Origin: Methylobacterium oryzae
GTDB taxonomy: Bacteria > Pseudomonadota > Alphaproteobacteria > Rhizobiales > Beijerinckiaceae
Assembly: GCF_021398735.1 (NCBI RefSeq)
Contig: NZ_CP090349.1
Span: 5,516,001-5,580,000 of the forward strand
Length of the DNA stretch: 64,000 bases
Direction: 5' to 3'
This document shows, one piece after another, positions 15,854 to 25,575 of this stretch. Numbering within the stretch: the first letter of the stretch is position 1; the number at the start of each line of letters is the position of its first letter. The notes beneath the pieces are model-generated. The model saw nothing but the letters and a program-made list of their open reading frames with translations. It was not told the DNA's origin and did not search any database. The position numbers and the translations under genes are program-made.

Positions 15854-17956
15854 TCACGCGGCCCGGACGCCGGTGAGGAAGCGCTCGACCTCCGCGGCGA
15901 GTTCCTCCGACTGACGCGTGAGCGCGGTGGCGGCCGTCAGCACGTGGTCGGCCGCGTGGCCGGTTCGGTCGGCCGCCTGCGCCACGCCGGCGATGTTGCC
16001 GGTGACCTCCTGCGTGCCGGCATTGGCCTGGGCGACATTGCGGACGATCTCCTGCGTCGCCGCCCCCTGCTGCTCCACCGCGGCCGCGATGGCGGCGGCC
16101 ACGGCGTCGATCTCCCCGATCCGGCCGGTGATCGTCCCGATCGCCCGCACCGCCTGACCGGTCACGGCCCGGATCTCGCCGATCTGCCGGCCGACCTCGT
16201 CGGTGGCCCGACCGGTCTGGGCGGCCAGGTCCTTGACCTCGGTTGCGACGACCGCGAAGCCGCGCCCGGCCTCGCCGGCCCGCGCCGCCTCGATCGTGGC
16301 GTTGAGCGCCAGCAGGTTCGTCTGCGCGGCGATGCGGGCGATCAGCTCGACGACGGCGTCGACCCGGGCGACGGACGCGTTCAGCGCCGCCACCAGGGCG
16401 GCCGTCTGGTCGGCCTCGCCGACCGCGCTCCGGGCCAGCTCGGACGAGCCCTGGACCTGCCGCCCGATCTCCTGGACGGAGGTGCCGAGTTCCTCCACCG
16501 CGGCGGCCACCGTCCTGACGCCGGCGGACGCCTCCTCGGCGGCCGCGGCCACGGTATCGGACTGGCTGGCCGTCTCCTGGGCTGTGGTGGTCATCTCCCA
16601 GGCCGTGGTCTGCAGTTCGGCCGCGGCGGCGGAGACCTGCCCGACGATGCCGGCCACCGCCGCCTCGAAGGTCTGCGCCATCGTGTGCGTCATGGTCCGG
16701 CGCTGCGCCTCCGCGGCGCGCGCCGCCTCGTCCGCCTCTGCCTCCAGGGCGCGGGTGCGGACGAGGTTGTCCCGGAAGACCTCCACGGCCGCCGCCATCG
16801 CGCCGATCTCGTCCCGCCGCCCGCGGGCCGGGATCTCCACGGCGACGTCGCCGGAGGCGAGCGCCCGCATCGCCTGGATCATGGCCCGGAGCGGCCCGAG
16901 CACGCGGCGGACGACGACGACGGCGCCGGCACCGGCGAGCAGCACCGATGCGGCCAGGAACAGGCCGGTGTGCAGCAGCGTCGCCCCCGCCTCAGCGAAG
17001 AGTGCCTGCGCGCGGGCGACCATCGCGTTCAGCGCCGCCTCGGCGAGGTCGGCGATAGTGTTGACCTCCCGCGTGTTGCGGTCGCGCAGGTCCTGGATCG
17101 CGACGCCCGGCGGCTGGCCCCGGCTCAGGGCCGCCCGCAAGGCCTGCCGCCGCGCCGCGACCTCACCCTCGAAGTTGCTGGCGCCCGCCCTCACGAAGGC
17201 GTCCTGGACCGCCCGCGGCAGCGTGTCGTCCATGTGATCGACGAGATTCGCCCAGCTCGCCGCGACGCGGCCGCGCTCCTCGGCCTCCGCGAGGCGCTCC
17301 TCCTCGGACCAGCCCGTGCCCCGCGTCACGGCCGTCTCGGCCCGCGCCACGTTGCCGCCGATCGCGACCCGCGTGATCCAGGCGGCGCGCTTGATGTCCA
17401 GGGCGCGGGCCAGCGCCGCGTCCCGGCGCGGGATCGTGACGTCGACGGCCCCGCTGGTCGCCGTGAGGGCGTCGAGCAGATCCCGGAAGGCGGTCGCGGC
17501 GACCTCCGCGGTCGCGGCCTCGCGCTCCGCGACCGGGACCGCGAGGGCCGCGTCGATCCGCGACGTCAGGCCGGTGACGGCCTCGTGCGCCCGTCGGAGC
17601 GGATCGACCGTCTTCGCCACCGCGGCGGTGTCGATCGCGCGCACCAGGCTCAGGAGCGCCGCCAGCCGGTCGATCCGGGTCGCGCGCTGTCGGGCGATCA
17701 GGGCCGCGTCGGCGGGCGGGATCCTGTCCGCGGCGATCAGCGCCTGCAGGGTCCGCCCCCGCTCGAGGCGCACGGCGAGCAGGATCTCGAGGAGGATACG
17801 GCTGCCTTCCGTGAGCGCGACGACGCGGCGGCTCTCCCGCTCCTGCGCCCCGGCCTCCAGCGCCGTCCGGGCGCCCGCGGCCAGCAGCATGGCGCTGAGT
17901 GAGAACAGGATCGCGCACAGGATCGTGCCGATGGACGGACGCGGAAGACGCAGCAT
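15854..17956 (-). CDS. methyl-accepting chemotaxis protein
   Basis: A 700-residue transmembrane chemoreceptor. A first membrane segment (residues ~11-30) is followed by a ~300-residue periplasmic, mostly helical sensor. The second membrane segment is near 325-348 ([18 protein letters not shown]), then HAMP ([24 protein letters not shown]). The cytoplasmic signalling domain holds the hairpin-tip core, with [27 protein letters not shown]. No CheW-docking pentapeptide is seen at the C-terminus. No chemotaxis genes lie nearby, so it is an orphan receptor; the ligand is unknown. A long AT-rich upstream region (17957-18627) probably holds its promoter. Confidence 0.93.
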   Translation of the reverse strand: MLRLPRPSIGTILCAILFSLSAMLLAAGARTALEAGAQERESRRVVALTEGSRILLEILLAVRLERGRTLQALIAADRIPPADAALIARQRATRIDRLAALLSLVRAIDTAAVAKTVDPLRRAHEAVTGLTSRIDAALAVPVAEREAATAEVAATAFRDLLDALTATSGAVDVTIPRRDAALARALDIKRAAWITRVAIGGNVARAETAVTRGTGWSEEERLAEAEERGRVAASWANLVDHMDDTLPRAVQDAFVRAGASNFEGEVAARRQALRAALSRGQPPGVAIQDLRDRNTREVNTIADLAEAALNAMVARAQALFAEAGATLLHTGLFLAASVLLAGAGAVVVVRRVLGPLRAMIQAMRALASGDVAVEIPARGRRDEIGAMAAAVEVFRDNLVRTRALEAEADEAARAAEAQRRTMTHTMAQTFEAAVAGIVGQVSAAAAELQTTAWEMTTTAQETASQSDTVAAAAEEASAGVRTVAAAVEELGTSVQEIGRQVQGSSELARSAVGEADQTAALVAALNASVARVDAVVELIARIAAQTNLLALNATIEAARAGEAGRGFAVVATEVKDLAAQTGRATDEVGRQIGEIRAVTGQAVRAIGTITGRIGEIDAVAAAIAAAVEQQGAATQEIVRNVAQANAGTQEVTGNIAGVAQAADRTGHAADHVLTAATALTRQSEELAAEVERFLTGVRAA

Positions 17957-18627
17957 GAGGGTCGGGATCTCTCTTCGCGGTGCGTCGAGGCGCGCGGCCC
18001 GCCGCCGGGCTGCCCGGTTCGAGCAGGGCGGCCGGTCGGCCTCGGTCGACGGAAAGGCTGAGCGACGCGACAGGCACCCCGACGCGGCGCCGGCCCGGTT
18101 CGCTCGAAGGGCGCGGCGAGGGCGCGGCGAGTCCGGGAGTTCGCCCGGTCGGCATCGAAGGTCGAAACCCCGACACGCTACCGTCTCAAGGAAGGACGGC
18201 AGTCGCGACCGGCAGAACCGAGCAGGGCCGCGGCGCGAGGCTCGCCCGCGACCGGATCACGGCGCACAGCGTCCATTGGCGGGATCTGCGGACACGGACG
18301 CCGGACAAAATCGCGCTCTTACGCACAGAACGACCCTCAATATAGAACTGAAATTCGATAACTCAATCAAACTTGGTCAAAATCTCGCAGTAACCCTCGC
18401 GATCTCAGGCATTTGAACCACAATGGCACAGATGTCAATCTTACGTTCTGCGATTTTACTCACGCCTTAGACATCTAAAAATCCACTTTGGGAGCAACAT
18501 TTGAGTCGTTTTCTATCTTTGGAAATGTATTTTTACGCCGCTTCCGGCCAAAATGACTGGAATTTTCGCTGAACCGTACTGTGGGACAGGTCCGCCGCCT
18601 CGCGCGCGCCGCCGCGTCGGTCGCGTG
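17957..18627. other. 671-base intergenic region with an AT-rich island
   Basis: No convincing gene is seen. The part next to the chemoreceptor is GC-rich, while about 18320-18560 is strikingly AT-rich for this window, with CAATATAGAACTGAAATTCG and TTTCTATCTTTGGAAATG. On the minus strand several weak promoter-like pairs occur, such as TTGATT-N18-TCTATA (around 18343-18372) and a TTGACA near 18440. None is strong. It may be the chemoreceptor control region or a remnant of acquired DNA. Confidence 0.5.
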
Positions 18628-19743
18628 TCAGAACAGCGCCAGCTGCGCGCCGGGCTTCCGGAAGGCGTCGCGATTCAGCGCGATGCGCCCGAAGGCGAAA
18701 CCGAGACGCGTGCCGGCGAGCCGGACCCGCTGGCCGATCATCGCCGCGTAGGCGCCCTCCCCGCGGAAGCGGTGGCCGAAGCGCGGGTCGTTCTCGCGCC
18801 CGCCCCGGGCTTCCCGCAGGAGTGCGAAGGCCCGCGCCCTGCGTTCGGGATAATGCTCGGTGAACCAGTCCGCCACGAGGTCCGCGACTTCGCCCGGGAG
18901 GCGCAGCAGCGCGTGGCCGATCCGGCTCGCCCCGTGCGCGCGCGCCTCGGCCAGGATCGATTCGATCTCGTGGTCCGTCAGGCCGGGGATGATCGGCGAG
19001 ACGTTGACCATGACGGGCACGCCCGCCGCGCTCAGGCCCCGCATCGCCGCGAGCCGCTTGCCCGGCCGCGGCGCCCGCGGGTCGAGGCGGCGGGCGAGGT
19101 CCGGATCCAGCGTCGGCAGCGAGATCGCCGCCAGCACGAGGTTCTCCGCCGCCATCTCTGCCAGGAGGTCGAGGTCGCGCAGCACGAGGTCCGACTTGGT
19201 GGTGATGCTGACGGGGTGGCGGGCCTCCCGCAGCACCTCCAGAACCGCGCGGGTGAGCCGGTGCTCCCGCTCGACCGGCTGGTAGGGATCCGTGGCGGTG
19301 CCGAGGGCGATCGTGTCGGGCCGGTAGCCCGGCGCGGCGATCTCGCGGGCGAGGAGCCGGGCGGCGTCCGGCTTGGTGAAGATCCGCGACTCGAAGTCGA
19401 GCCCCGGCGACAGGCCGAGCCAGGCATGGGTCGGGCGCGCGTAGCAGTAGATGCAGCCGTGCTCGCAGCCCCGGTACGGGTTGATCGACCGGTCGAACGG
19501 GATGTCGGGCGAGCTGTTGCGCGCGATGATCCGGGCGGACCGCTCTGGCGTGACCTCCGTGCGCAGGGGTGCCGGAGCTTCCGCCGTCCAGGTCTCGTCA
19601 TGGAACGCCTCGCGCCGGGCGGATTCGTATCGGCCCGTCGGGTTGGCCGTCGCGCCGCGCCCCCGCCGGGCGGCCGGTTCCGCGACGCTCGGCCCGAGTC
19701 GCGGCGCGGCCCCGGAGGCGGTCCCGTCGCGCGTGCCCCCCAT
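18628..19743 (-). CDS. PA0069-family radical SAM protein
   Basis: A 371-residue radical SAM enzyme. The cluster motif is C-x3-C-x2-C in YRGCEHGCIYCYARPTHAWLG near residue 92, preceded by SINPYRGC. The family features DFESRIFTKPDAA and TDPYQPVER follow. The C-terminal half matches the SplB/PA0069-type layout (VSPIIPGLTDHEIESIL, FGHRFRGEGAYA). About 60 N-terminal residues are disordered and Arg/Gly-rich, so the true start may lie later than the ATG chosen. The substrate is unknown; distant similarity to spore-photoproduct-lyase-like proteins does not define it. It stands alone between the AT-rich region and a small divergent gene. Confidence 0.88.
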   Translation of the reverse strand: MGGTRDGTASGAAPRLGPSVAEPAARRGRGATANPTGRYESARREAFHDETWTAEAPAPLRTEVTPERSARIIARNSSPDIPFDRSINPYRGCEHGCIYCYARPTHAWLGLSPGLDFESRIFTKPDAARLLAREIAAPGYRPDTIALGTATDPYQPVEREHRLTRAVLEVLREARHPVSITTKSDLVLRDLDLLAEMAAENLVLAAISLPTLDPDLARRLDPRAPRPGKRLAAMRGLSAAGVPVMVNVSPIIPGLTDHEIESILAEARAHGASRIGHALLRLPGEVADLVADWFTEHYPERRARAFALLREARGGRENDPRFGHRFRGEGAYAAMIGQRVRLAGTRLGFAFGRIALNRDAFRKPGAQLALF

Positions 19744-19901
19744 GACGACTCGCCTCCCTCACGCATCCATATAAGAACATAGAGCGAACGCGATGGCGAC
19801 GGGCGCCTTTTTTTCAGGCAAATGCGGTTCTGCAGCCCGTCCGAACGGCGACGCGTCGGCGCGCGGGCCGCGGGGCAGTTTACGGCGCCGCAGAATCGTC
19901 T

Positions 19902-20432
19902 ATGCGCGCGCTCATGCTCTCCGCCGTGACCTATCTGGCCGAACCGGCCGATCCGGACGCGATCGATCGCCTGGCCGACACGCTCAGCGTGCTCGTCTCC
20001 GGCGTGGCCGGCGGCCTCGTCGGCGACGCGGTGATCGTCGCGGGCCGCGAGAGCGAGGCCGTGGCGGCCGTCGCGGAGGCCACGGGCGCGACCCTCGTGC
20101 TGCACCGGGGCGGCAATCCCTACGCGGCGGGCGCCGCCGCGGCCCGGCGGGACTGGATCCTGTGCCTGGAGGCCGGCGACGTCCCGGCCGAGGGCTGGAT
20201 CCGCACCCTCGACCGCTTCGTCGGGACCGCGCGGCCGGAGACGGCGCTCGGCCGCCTGCACCGCCCGGCCGGGCGTTGGCTCGGCCGGCTCGTCAGACGG
20301 GCGGAGACCGTCGTCGGCGCCCGGCAGGCCCGGGCCGGCGACGTCGTCCGGCGCGAGGCCCTGCGTGCCGAGGGCGCGTTCACGGGTCGCCTCAAGGTCA
20401 GGCCGCTGATCGCTCGGATCGAGCGCGCCTGA
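19902..20432 (+). CDS. small GT2-like glycosyltransferase domain protein
   Basis: A 176-residue protein that resembles the nucleotide-sugar-binding half of a GT-A glycosyltransferase. Visible are VIVAGRESEAVAAVAE, then VLHRGGNPYAAGAAAARRDWILCLEAGD, where GT2 enzymes carry their N-x-x-R-N-G and DxD signatures. Here the acidic motif reads EAGD and the C-terminal acceptor half is short, so activity is uncertain. It could be a degenerate or regulatory relative. It lies alone, 158 bases from the divergent radical SAM gene and 163 before the permease. The ATG is the only sensible start. Confidence 0.65.
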   Translation: MRALMLSAVTYLAEPADPDAIDRLADTLSVLVSGVAGGLVGDAVIVAGRESEAVAAVAEATGATLVLHRGGNPYAAGAAAARRDWILCLEAGDVPAEGWIRTLDRFVGTARPETALGRLHRPAGRWLGRLVRRAETVVGARQARAGDVVRREALRAEGAFTGRLKVRPLIARIERA

Positions 20433-20595
20433 CCGGAAAGATCTTGCTCGGGAGAATCTTGCTCCGGAAGAATCTTGCGCCCGCTCACGTTGTTGTCGGT
20501 CGATCCGCCTCTACAACTCTGGAAGCGCGGCAGGATCGTCGCCGTCTCCGGACATGTCGACGCGCTGAGCCACCCCGATCTGGAAGGATGGTGCA

Positions 20596-22044
20596 ATGGA
20601 TTCGTCGGGCCTGATGGGGCGCAAGTCGGTCGAGGACATCGTCGAGAGCGGCGAGGGCGAGCAACAGCTCTCGAAGTCGCTGGGCGCCCTCTCGATCACC
20701 GCGATGGGCATCGGGGCGATCATCGGCGCCGGCATCTTCGTCCTGACCGGCACGGCCGCGGCCCAGTATGCCGGGCCGGGGATCATGCTGTCCTTCGTGC
20801 TCGGCGGCATCGCCTGCGCCTTCGTCGGCCTCTGCTACTCGGAGATGGCCGCGCTGATCCCGGTCGCCGGATCGAGCTACACCTACACCTACGCGACGCT
20901 CGGCGAGTTCTTCGCGTGGCTGATCGGCTGGGACCTGATCCTCGAATACGCCATGGGCGCCGCCACCGTGGCGGTCGGCTGGTCGGGCTACGTGACCAGC
21001 ATCCTGAAGAGCGTCGGCATCGTGATCCCGGCGCAGTTCGCCAACGCGCCGGGCACGCCGATCGAGGGCGGCGGGACCGCGCTGCTGAACCTGCCGGCGG
21101 TCCTGATCGTGGCGCTGATCACGATCCTGCTGATGCGGGGCACGAAGGAATCGGCGCTCTTCAACAACATCATGGTCGCGGTGAAGCTCACCGTCGTGGT
21201 CGCCTTCATCGCCCTGGGCTGGGGCCACGTGAACGCCGCGAACTGGAGCCCGCTCATCCCGGACAACGACGGGACCTTCGGCCATTTCGGCTACAGCGGC
21301 GTTCTGCGCGGCGCGGGCGTGGTGTTCTTCGCCTTCATCGGCTTCGACGCGGTCTCGACCGCCGCCCAGGAGGCGCGCAAGCCCCAGAAGGACATGCCCA
21401 TCGGCATCCTGGGCTCGCTCGCGGTCTGCACGATCCTGTACGTGCTCGTCGCCGCCGTGCTCACCGGTCTCGTGCCCTACAAGGACCTCAACGTCCCGGA
21501 CCCGATCGCCAAGGGCGTCGACGTGATCGGCATCGGCTGGTTCAGCCTCCTGATCAAGCTCGGGGCGCTGACCGGGCTGACGACGGTGATCCTCGTCCTG
21601 CTCTACGGCCAGAGCCGGATCTTCTTCACCATGGCGCAGGACGGCCTGCTGCCGAAGATGTTCTCCCACGTCCACCCGACCTACCAGACGCCGTATCGCA
21701 GCCAGGCGATGATCGGCGCCGCGGTCGCCGTGGTGGCGGCGCTGGTGCCGATCCACATCCTCGGCGAGATGGTGAGCATCGGCACCCTCGCGGCCTTCAT
21801 CCTCGTCTGCGGCTCGGTCCTCTACCTGCGGCGGGCCGAGCGCACCATGAAGCGGCCGTTCCGGGCGCCCGCCGTGCCGGTCGTGCCGATCCTCGGCATC
21901 CTGTCCTGCCTGCTCCTGATGATCGGCCTGCCCCTCGACACGTGGCTGCGGCTGGTGATCTGGATGGCGCTCGGCCTCGTCGTGTACTTCTTCTACGGCC
22001 GCAAGCACTCGGTCCTGCGCCGCAAGGAGGGGAACCTCGCGTAG
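20596..22044 (+). CDS. APC-superfamily amino acid permease (cationic amino acid transporter type)
   Basis: A 482-residue inner-membrane permease with about 12 hydrophobic segments. The first segment has the APC glycine motif ITAMGIGAIIGAGIFVLTG, which binds the substrate backbone. The conserved VPVAGS-type element appears as ALIPVAGSSYTYTYATLGEF, and FFAFIGFDAVSTAAQEARKPQ marks the TM6 region. Length and motifs fit the CAT/YfnA subgroup. Substrate is not determinable. It is a single gene, followed nine bases after its stop by the convergent moaB. Confidence 0.92.
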   Translation: MDSSGLMGRKSVEDIVESGEGEQQLSKSLGALSITAMGIGAIIGAGIFVLTGTAAAQYAGPGIMLSFVLGGIACAFVGLCYSEMAALIPVAGSSYTYTYATLGEFFAWLIGWDLILEYAMGAATVAVGWSGYVTSILKSVGIVIPAQFANAPGTPIEGGGTALLNLPAVLIVALITILLMRGTKESALFNNIMVAVKLTVVVAFIALGWGHVNAANWSPLIPDNDGTFGHFGYSGVLRGAGVVFFAFIGFDAVSTAAQEARKPQKDMPIGILGSLAVCTILYVLVAAVLTGLVPYKDLNVPDPIAKGVDVIGIGWFSLLIKLGALTGLTTVILVLLYGQSRIFFTMAQDGLLPKMFSHVHPTYQTPYRSQAMIGAAVAVVAALVPIHILGEMVSIGTLAAFILVCGSVLYLRRAERTMKRPFRAPAVPVVPILGILSCLLLMIGLPLDTWLRLVIWMALGLVVYFFYGRKHSVLRRKEGNLA

Positions 22045-22053
22045 CGCGCGGCC

Positions 22054-22611
22054 TCACACCGTGAGGCTCGCGCCGCGCCGCAGGTGCTCGTCGAGGCGCG
22101 GCATGATCTCCACGAAGTTGCAGGGCCGGTGCCGGTAGTCGAGCTGCTGGGCCAGGATCCCGTCCCAGGCGTCGCGGCAGGCGCCGGGCGAGCCCGGCAG
22201 CACGAACACGTAGGTCGCCCGCGCGACCCCCGCGGTGGCGCGGGATTGCAGGGTCGAGGTGCCGATCTTGTCGTACGAGATCCGGTGGAACACGGCCGAG
22301 AAGCCGTCCATGCGCTTCTCGAACAGCGGCTCCAGCGCCTCGGGGGTGACGTCGCGGCCGGTGAAGCCGGTCCCGCCGGTGGTGATCACCACGTCGACGC
22401 CGGGGTCGCGCAGCCACGCCTCCACCCGCGCGCGGATCGCCGGGACCTCGTCCGGGACGATCGACCGGGCCGCCAGGATGTGCCCCGCCTCGGTGAGGCG
22501 CTGGGTCAGGGTGTCGCCCGAGCGGTCGTCCTCCGGGCGGCGGGTGTCGGAGACGGTCAGGACCGCGATGTTCAGGGGGATGAAGCGGCGGGCGTCGGTC
22601 TGATCGGCCAT
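22054..22611 (-). CDS. moaB: molybdenum cofactor biosynthesis protein B
   Basis: A 185-residue MoaB/MogA-fold protein of the molybdopterin adenylyltransferase group. It begins NIAVLTVSDTRRPEDDRSGD. The molybdopterin-binding loop VVITTGGTGFTGRDVTPEAL lies near residue 75, and FVLPGSPGACRDAWDGIL near 140. The start at 22611 (MADQTDARR) matches family length. The frame runs open to 23547, but that extension is antisense to maiA and is rejected. No other Mo-cofactor genes lie nearby. In methylotrophs the cofactor serves formate dehydrogenases, among others. Confidence 0.92.
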   Translation of the reverse strand: MADQTDARRFIPLNIAVLTVSDTRRPEDDRSGDTLTQRLTEAGHILAARSIVPDEVPAIRARVEAWLRDPGVDVVITTGGTGFTGRDVTPEALEPLFEKRMDGFSAVFHRISYDKIGTSTLQSRATAGVARATYVFVLPGSPGACRDAWDGILAQQLDYRHRPCNFVEIMPRLDEHLRRGASLTV

Positions 22612-22752
22612 CGTGCGGGCTCTCCGGGGCGGGAGACCGATATGGGCCCGGCGGGACTGCTTGTCGCCCCCGGGCCGCCGCGCGCGCAGCCCCCTTGCGG
22701 GCCGCGGCGAAGTCGGCTGTGCTCGCTCGACCCCGTCGGAGACCGCTGACCC

Positions 22753-23400
22753 ATGCACATGTACGGCAACTGGCGCTCGGCCGCGGCCTTCCGGGTGCGG
22801 ATCGCCCTGAAGCTGAAGGGCATCGCCTACGAGGAGACCTTCATCGACCTCGACGCCGGCGACCAGCACGAGCCGGCGTTCCGGAAGATCAACCCGCAGG
22901 GCGCGGTGCCGGCGCTGTTCGACGGCGACGGGCCGCCGCTCACCCAGTCGCTGGCGATCCTCGACTACTTGGAGGAGACGCGCGGCGGCGTCCGCCTCCT
23001 GCCCGAGGAGCCCCGGGCGCGGGCCCGCGCCCGCTCGCTGGCGCAGGTGGTCGCGTGCGACACCCACCCGCTCTACGTGCCCCGGGTGCGCACCTTCCTG
23101 ATGAAGCATTACGGCCTGCCCCGGGAGCGCATGCTGGATTTCCTGCGCAACGCCTTCGAGACCGGCCTCCGGACCCTGGAGACGCGCCTCGCCACCGAGC
23201 CGGGGACGGGCCGGTTCTGCCAGGGCGATTCGGTGAGCCACGCCGACCTCTGCCTCGTCAGCCTCTGGGTCGGGACGGGCATCTTCGGCATCGACACGGC
23301 GGCCTACCCGACGGTCGCGCGAATCGCCGAGGCCTGCCTCGCCCTGCCGGCGGTCGCGGAGGCGCATCCGCTGCGCCAGCCGGGCGCCCCGCCGGCGTGA
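22753..23400 (+). CDS. maiA: maleylacetoacetate isomerase / zeta-class glutathione transferase
   Basis: A 215-residue GST-fold protein. The N-terminal thioredoxin-like domain starts MYGNWRSAAAFRVRIALKLKG, where zeta-class enzymes have S-S-C/A at the glutathione site; here it is RSAAAFR. NPQGAVPALFDGDGPPLTQSLAILDYLEE is the cis-Pro/QS glutathione-binding stretch. The helical C-terminal domain contains CQGDSVSHADLCLVSLW. The expected reaction is glutathione-dependent cis-trans isomerisation of maleylacetoacetate in tyrosine breakdown. No fumarylacetoacetase or homogentisate dioxygenase is adjacent, so a general zeta-GST role stays possible. Confidence 0.85.
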   Translation: MHMYGNWRSAAAFRVRIALKLKGIAYEETFIDLDAGDQHEPAFRKINPQGAVPALFDGDGPPLTQSLAILDYLEETRGGVRLLPEEPRARARARSLAQVVACDTHPLYVPRVRTFLMKHYGLPRERMLDFLRNAFETGLRTLETRLATEPGTGRFCQGDSVSHADLCLVSLWVGTGIFGIDTAAYPTVARIAEACLALPAVAEAHPLRQPGAPPA

Positions 23401-23540
23401 CCGGGCTCCGCGCGCCGCCCGTCCGGTGCGCGACGTCGCACTCGTGACCGGGGGTCGCGGCCGGCGATGTGGTATTCGGCAACCCAGGCCGTGTAAGGAG
23501 GCCGGCGACTGATCCCGGTCCGGGGGGAGAAAGAGTGTCG

Positions 23541-24872
23541 ATGGCATCCGTCGAGAACGAGTCGGGCCTTCATCGCGTCGTGGTGGTCGGCGGCGGCGCA
23601 GCCGGACTGCAGCTGGTCACGAAGCTCGGCGACAAGCTCGGGCGCGGCAAGCGCGCGCACGTCACCCTCGTGGACCGCGCCCGGACGCATATCTGGAAGC
23701 CGCTGCTCCACGAGGTGGCGGCCGGCAGCCTCGACGTCGGCCACCACGCGGTGGATTACCTGCACCACGCCCACATGCACGGCTTCCGCTACCGGATCGG
23801 GCGGATGACCGGGCTCGACCGGGAGGCGCGCACGATCCAGCTCGCCGCGAGCCACGACGCGGAAGGGCGCGAGATCACGCCCGAGCGCGCCGTCCCCTAC
23901 GACACGCTGGTGATGGCGGTGGGCTCCACCACCAACGATTTCGGCACGCCGGGCGTCGCCGAGCACGCCATCGCCCTCGACACCCAGGACCAGGCGGTGC
24001 GCTTCCACCAGCGCCTCGTGAACGCCTCGCTGCGCGCGCACACGCAGGCCGGCCCGGTCCGGCCCGGCCAGCTCCACGTCACGGTGATCGGCGCGGGCGC
24101 GACCGGGACGGAACTCGCCGCCGAGCTCCACCGGACCCTGCGCCACGTCGTCTCGACCGGGCTCGACAAGATCGACCCGGGCAAGGACATCCGCATCACC
24201 CTGGTCGAGGCCGCCGACCGGATCCTGCCGGCGGTGCCGCAGCGCCTCTCGGCGGAGGTGATGCAGCTGCTCAGCAAGATCGGCGTCGACGTGCGCGTGA
24301 AGGCGCGGGTCACCGAGGTCCGCGCGGACGGCGTGCAGCTCGCCGACGGCACCTTCATCCCGTCCGAGCTGGTCGTCTGGGCGGCGGGCGTGAAGGCGCC
24401 GCCCTTCCTGCAGGGCATCGGCGGCCTGGAGACGACGCGGACCAACCAGCTGGTGGTGACGCCGACGCTGCAGACCACCCGCGACCCCGACATCTTCGCC
24501 ATCGGCGACTGCGCCTACCTGGTCGAGGCCGGCTCCGACACGCCGGTGCCGCCCCGCGCGCAGGCGGCCCACCAGCAGGCGAGCCACCTGATCGCCCAGA
24601 TCCCGGCCAAGATCGACGGCAAGCCGCTGAAGCCGTTCCGGTACAAGGATTTCGGCTCGCTGGTCTCGCTGGGCGAGTACTCGACCGTGGGCAGCCTGAT
24701 GGGGTTCGTGCGCGGCAAGAACATGCTCATCGCCGGTCTGTTCGCCCGGATGATGTACCGCTCGCTCTACAAGATGCACGAGCGGGCGCTGCACGGCACG
24801 GCCAAGACCGCCCTCGACACCCTGGCCCGCGCGCTGACCCGGCGCACCGAGCCGCGGGTGAAGCTGCACTGA
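23541..24872 (+). CDS. ndh: type II NADH:quinone oxidoreductase (NAD(P)/FAD-dependent)
   Basis: A 443-residue two-dinucleotide-binding flavoprotein. The FAD motif HRVVVVGGGAAGLQLVTKLG lies near residue 9, and the NADH-binding VTVIGAGATGTELAAEL near 178. The FAD-closing motif DIFAIGDCAYLVE lies near 318. The C-terminal 70 residues include amphipathic helices typical of membrane-attached NDH-2. It transfers electrons from NADH to quinone without proton pumping. The start at 23541 follows GGGGGGAGA by about ten bases; in-frame upstream codons lack a site. Downstream come EthD and a small gene, probably independent. Confidence 0.92.
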   Translation: MASVENESGLHRVVVVGGGAAGLQLVTKLGDKLGRGKRAHVTLVDRARTHIWKPLLHEVAAGSLDVGHHAVDYLHHAHMHGFRYRIGRMTGLDREARTIQLAASHDAEGREITPERAVPYDTLVMAVGSTTNDFGTPGVAEHAIALDTQDQAVRFHQRLVNASLRAHTQAGPVRPGQLHVTVIGAGATGTELAAELHRTLRHVVSTGLDKIDPGKDIRITLVEAADRILPAVPQRLSAEVMQLLSKIGVDVRVKARVTEVRADGVQLADGTFIPSELVVWAAGVKAPPFLQGIGGLETTRTNQLVVTPTLQTTRDPDIFAIGDCAYLVEAGSDTPVPPRAQAAHQQASHLIAQIPAKIDGKPLKPFRYKDFGSLVSLGEYSTVGSLMGFVRGKNMLIAGLFARMMYRSLYKMHERALHGTAKTALDTLARALTRRTEPRVKLH

Positions 24873-24937
24873 CCGTCGCCGTACGACCCGAGGACGGGCG
24901 CCCGGATCGACCGGGCGCCACACAGGAAGGAAACGCC

Positions 24938-25249
24938 ATGATCCTGGTAAGCGTGATGTACCCGGCCGGCCCGAGCTTCGACATGGGCTACTACCTCGGC
25001 CACCACATGCCGCTGGTGCGCGAGCGCTGGTCGTCCCTCGGCCTCCACGACGCGAAGGTCGTCAAGGGCGCCGGCACGCCGGACGGCGGCGCCGCCCCGT
25101 TCCAGGTGATGGCCCTCCTGACCTTCGAGTCGGTCGACGCCTTCAAGAAGGCCGTCGCCGCCCACGGCGAGGAGATCTTCGCCGACATCCCGAACTTCAC
25201 CGCGGCGCAGGCCCAGGTGCAGATCAACGACTTCGCGGAGAACCCGTGA
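24938..25249 (+). CDS. EthD family protein
   Basis: A 103-residue ferredoxin-like (dimeric alpha/beta barrel) protein of the EthD family. The diagnostic run MYPAGPSFDMGYYLGHHMPLV appears at residues 7-27, and the C-terminal half has ALLTFESVDAFKKAVAAHGEEIF. EthD is needed for ether degradation in Rhodococcus, but most homologues are uncharacterised. AGGAAGGAAA precedes the ATG. The stop overlaps the GTG start of the next gene, so the two are translationally coupled. Confidence 0.88.
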   Translation: MILVSVMYPAGPSFDMGYYLGHHMPLVRERWSSLGLHDAKVVKGAGTPDGGAAPFQVMALLTFESVDAFKKAVAAHGEEIFADIPNFTAAQAQVQINDFAENP

Positions 25250-25563
25250 TCGACATCGTCAAGGCGGTGCAGGAGGCCGATCCGAGCCTCGGCACCTACG
25301 TGGTCGTGCTGCGCACCGACGCCCGGGCCCTGGACGGCCCGGAGCGGTTCACGCCGGAGGCGCAGGCCTGGATCGCCGAGAAGGCGCCGAGCGGCCGGCT
25401 CGCCCGGGTGCGCGTCCTGCTCGCCCCCTATCCGGGGGCGGAGCCGGCCGCGCGCGAGGTCACCGTGGCGGCCTTCGCCGACGCGCGGGAGCTCGCCGCC
25501 TTCGCGACGACCTGGACCGGCGACCCGCTGCCGGAGGAGCCGGGGGATTCTCTTCCCGACTGA
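25246..25563 (+). CDS. hypothetical protein coupled to the EthD gene
   Basis: A 105-residue protein of unknown function starting at GTG within the EthD stop (GTGA). It has no membrane segment or signal peptide. It is acidic, with a predicted alpha/beta content: DIVKAVQEADPSLGTYVVVL, then LARVRVLLAPYPGAEP and VTVAAFADARELAAFATTW. The last segment resembles the strand-helix ending of EthD-like barrels, but no family is recognised. Tight coupling implies action with the EthD protein. A palindromic repeat follows 13 bases after the stop. Confidence 0.7.
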   Translation: MIDIVKAVQEADPSLGTYVVVLRTDARALDGPERFTPEAQAWIAEKAPSGRLARVRVLLAPYPGAEPAAREVTVAAFADARELAAFATTWTGDPLPEEPGDSLPD

Positions 25564-25575
25564 CGGCTCCGGGGC

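Noticed and set aside
15944-17902. Long plus-strand frame opposite the chemoreceptor
   Set aside because: Composition (Arg/Gly/Asp-rich, no hydrophobic core) is that of a high-GC antisense shadow.
18421-18436. Sigma-54-type promoter (TGGCAC)
   Set aside because: The downstream half lacks the required GC at the -12 position.
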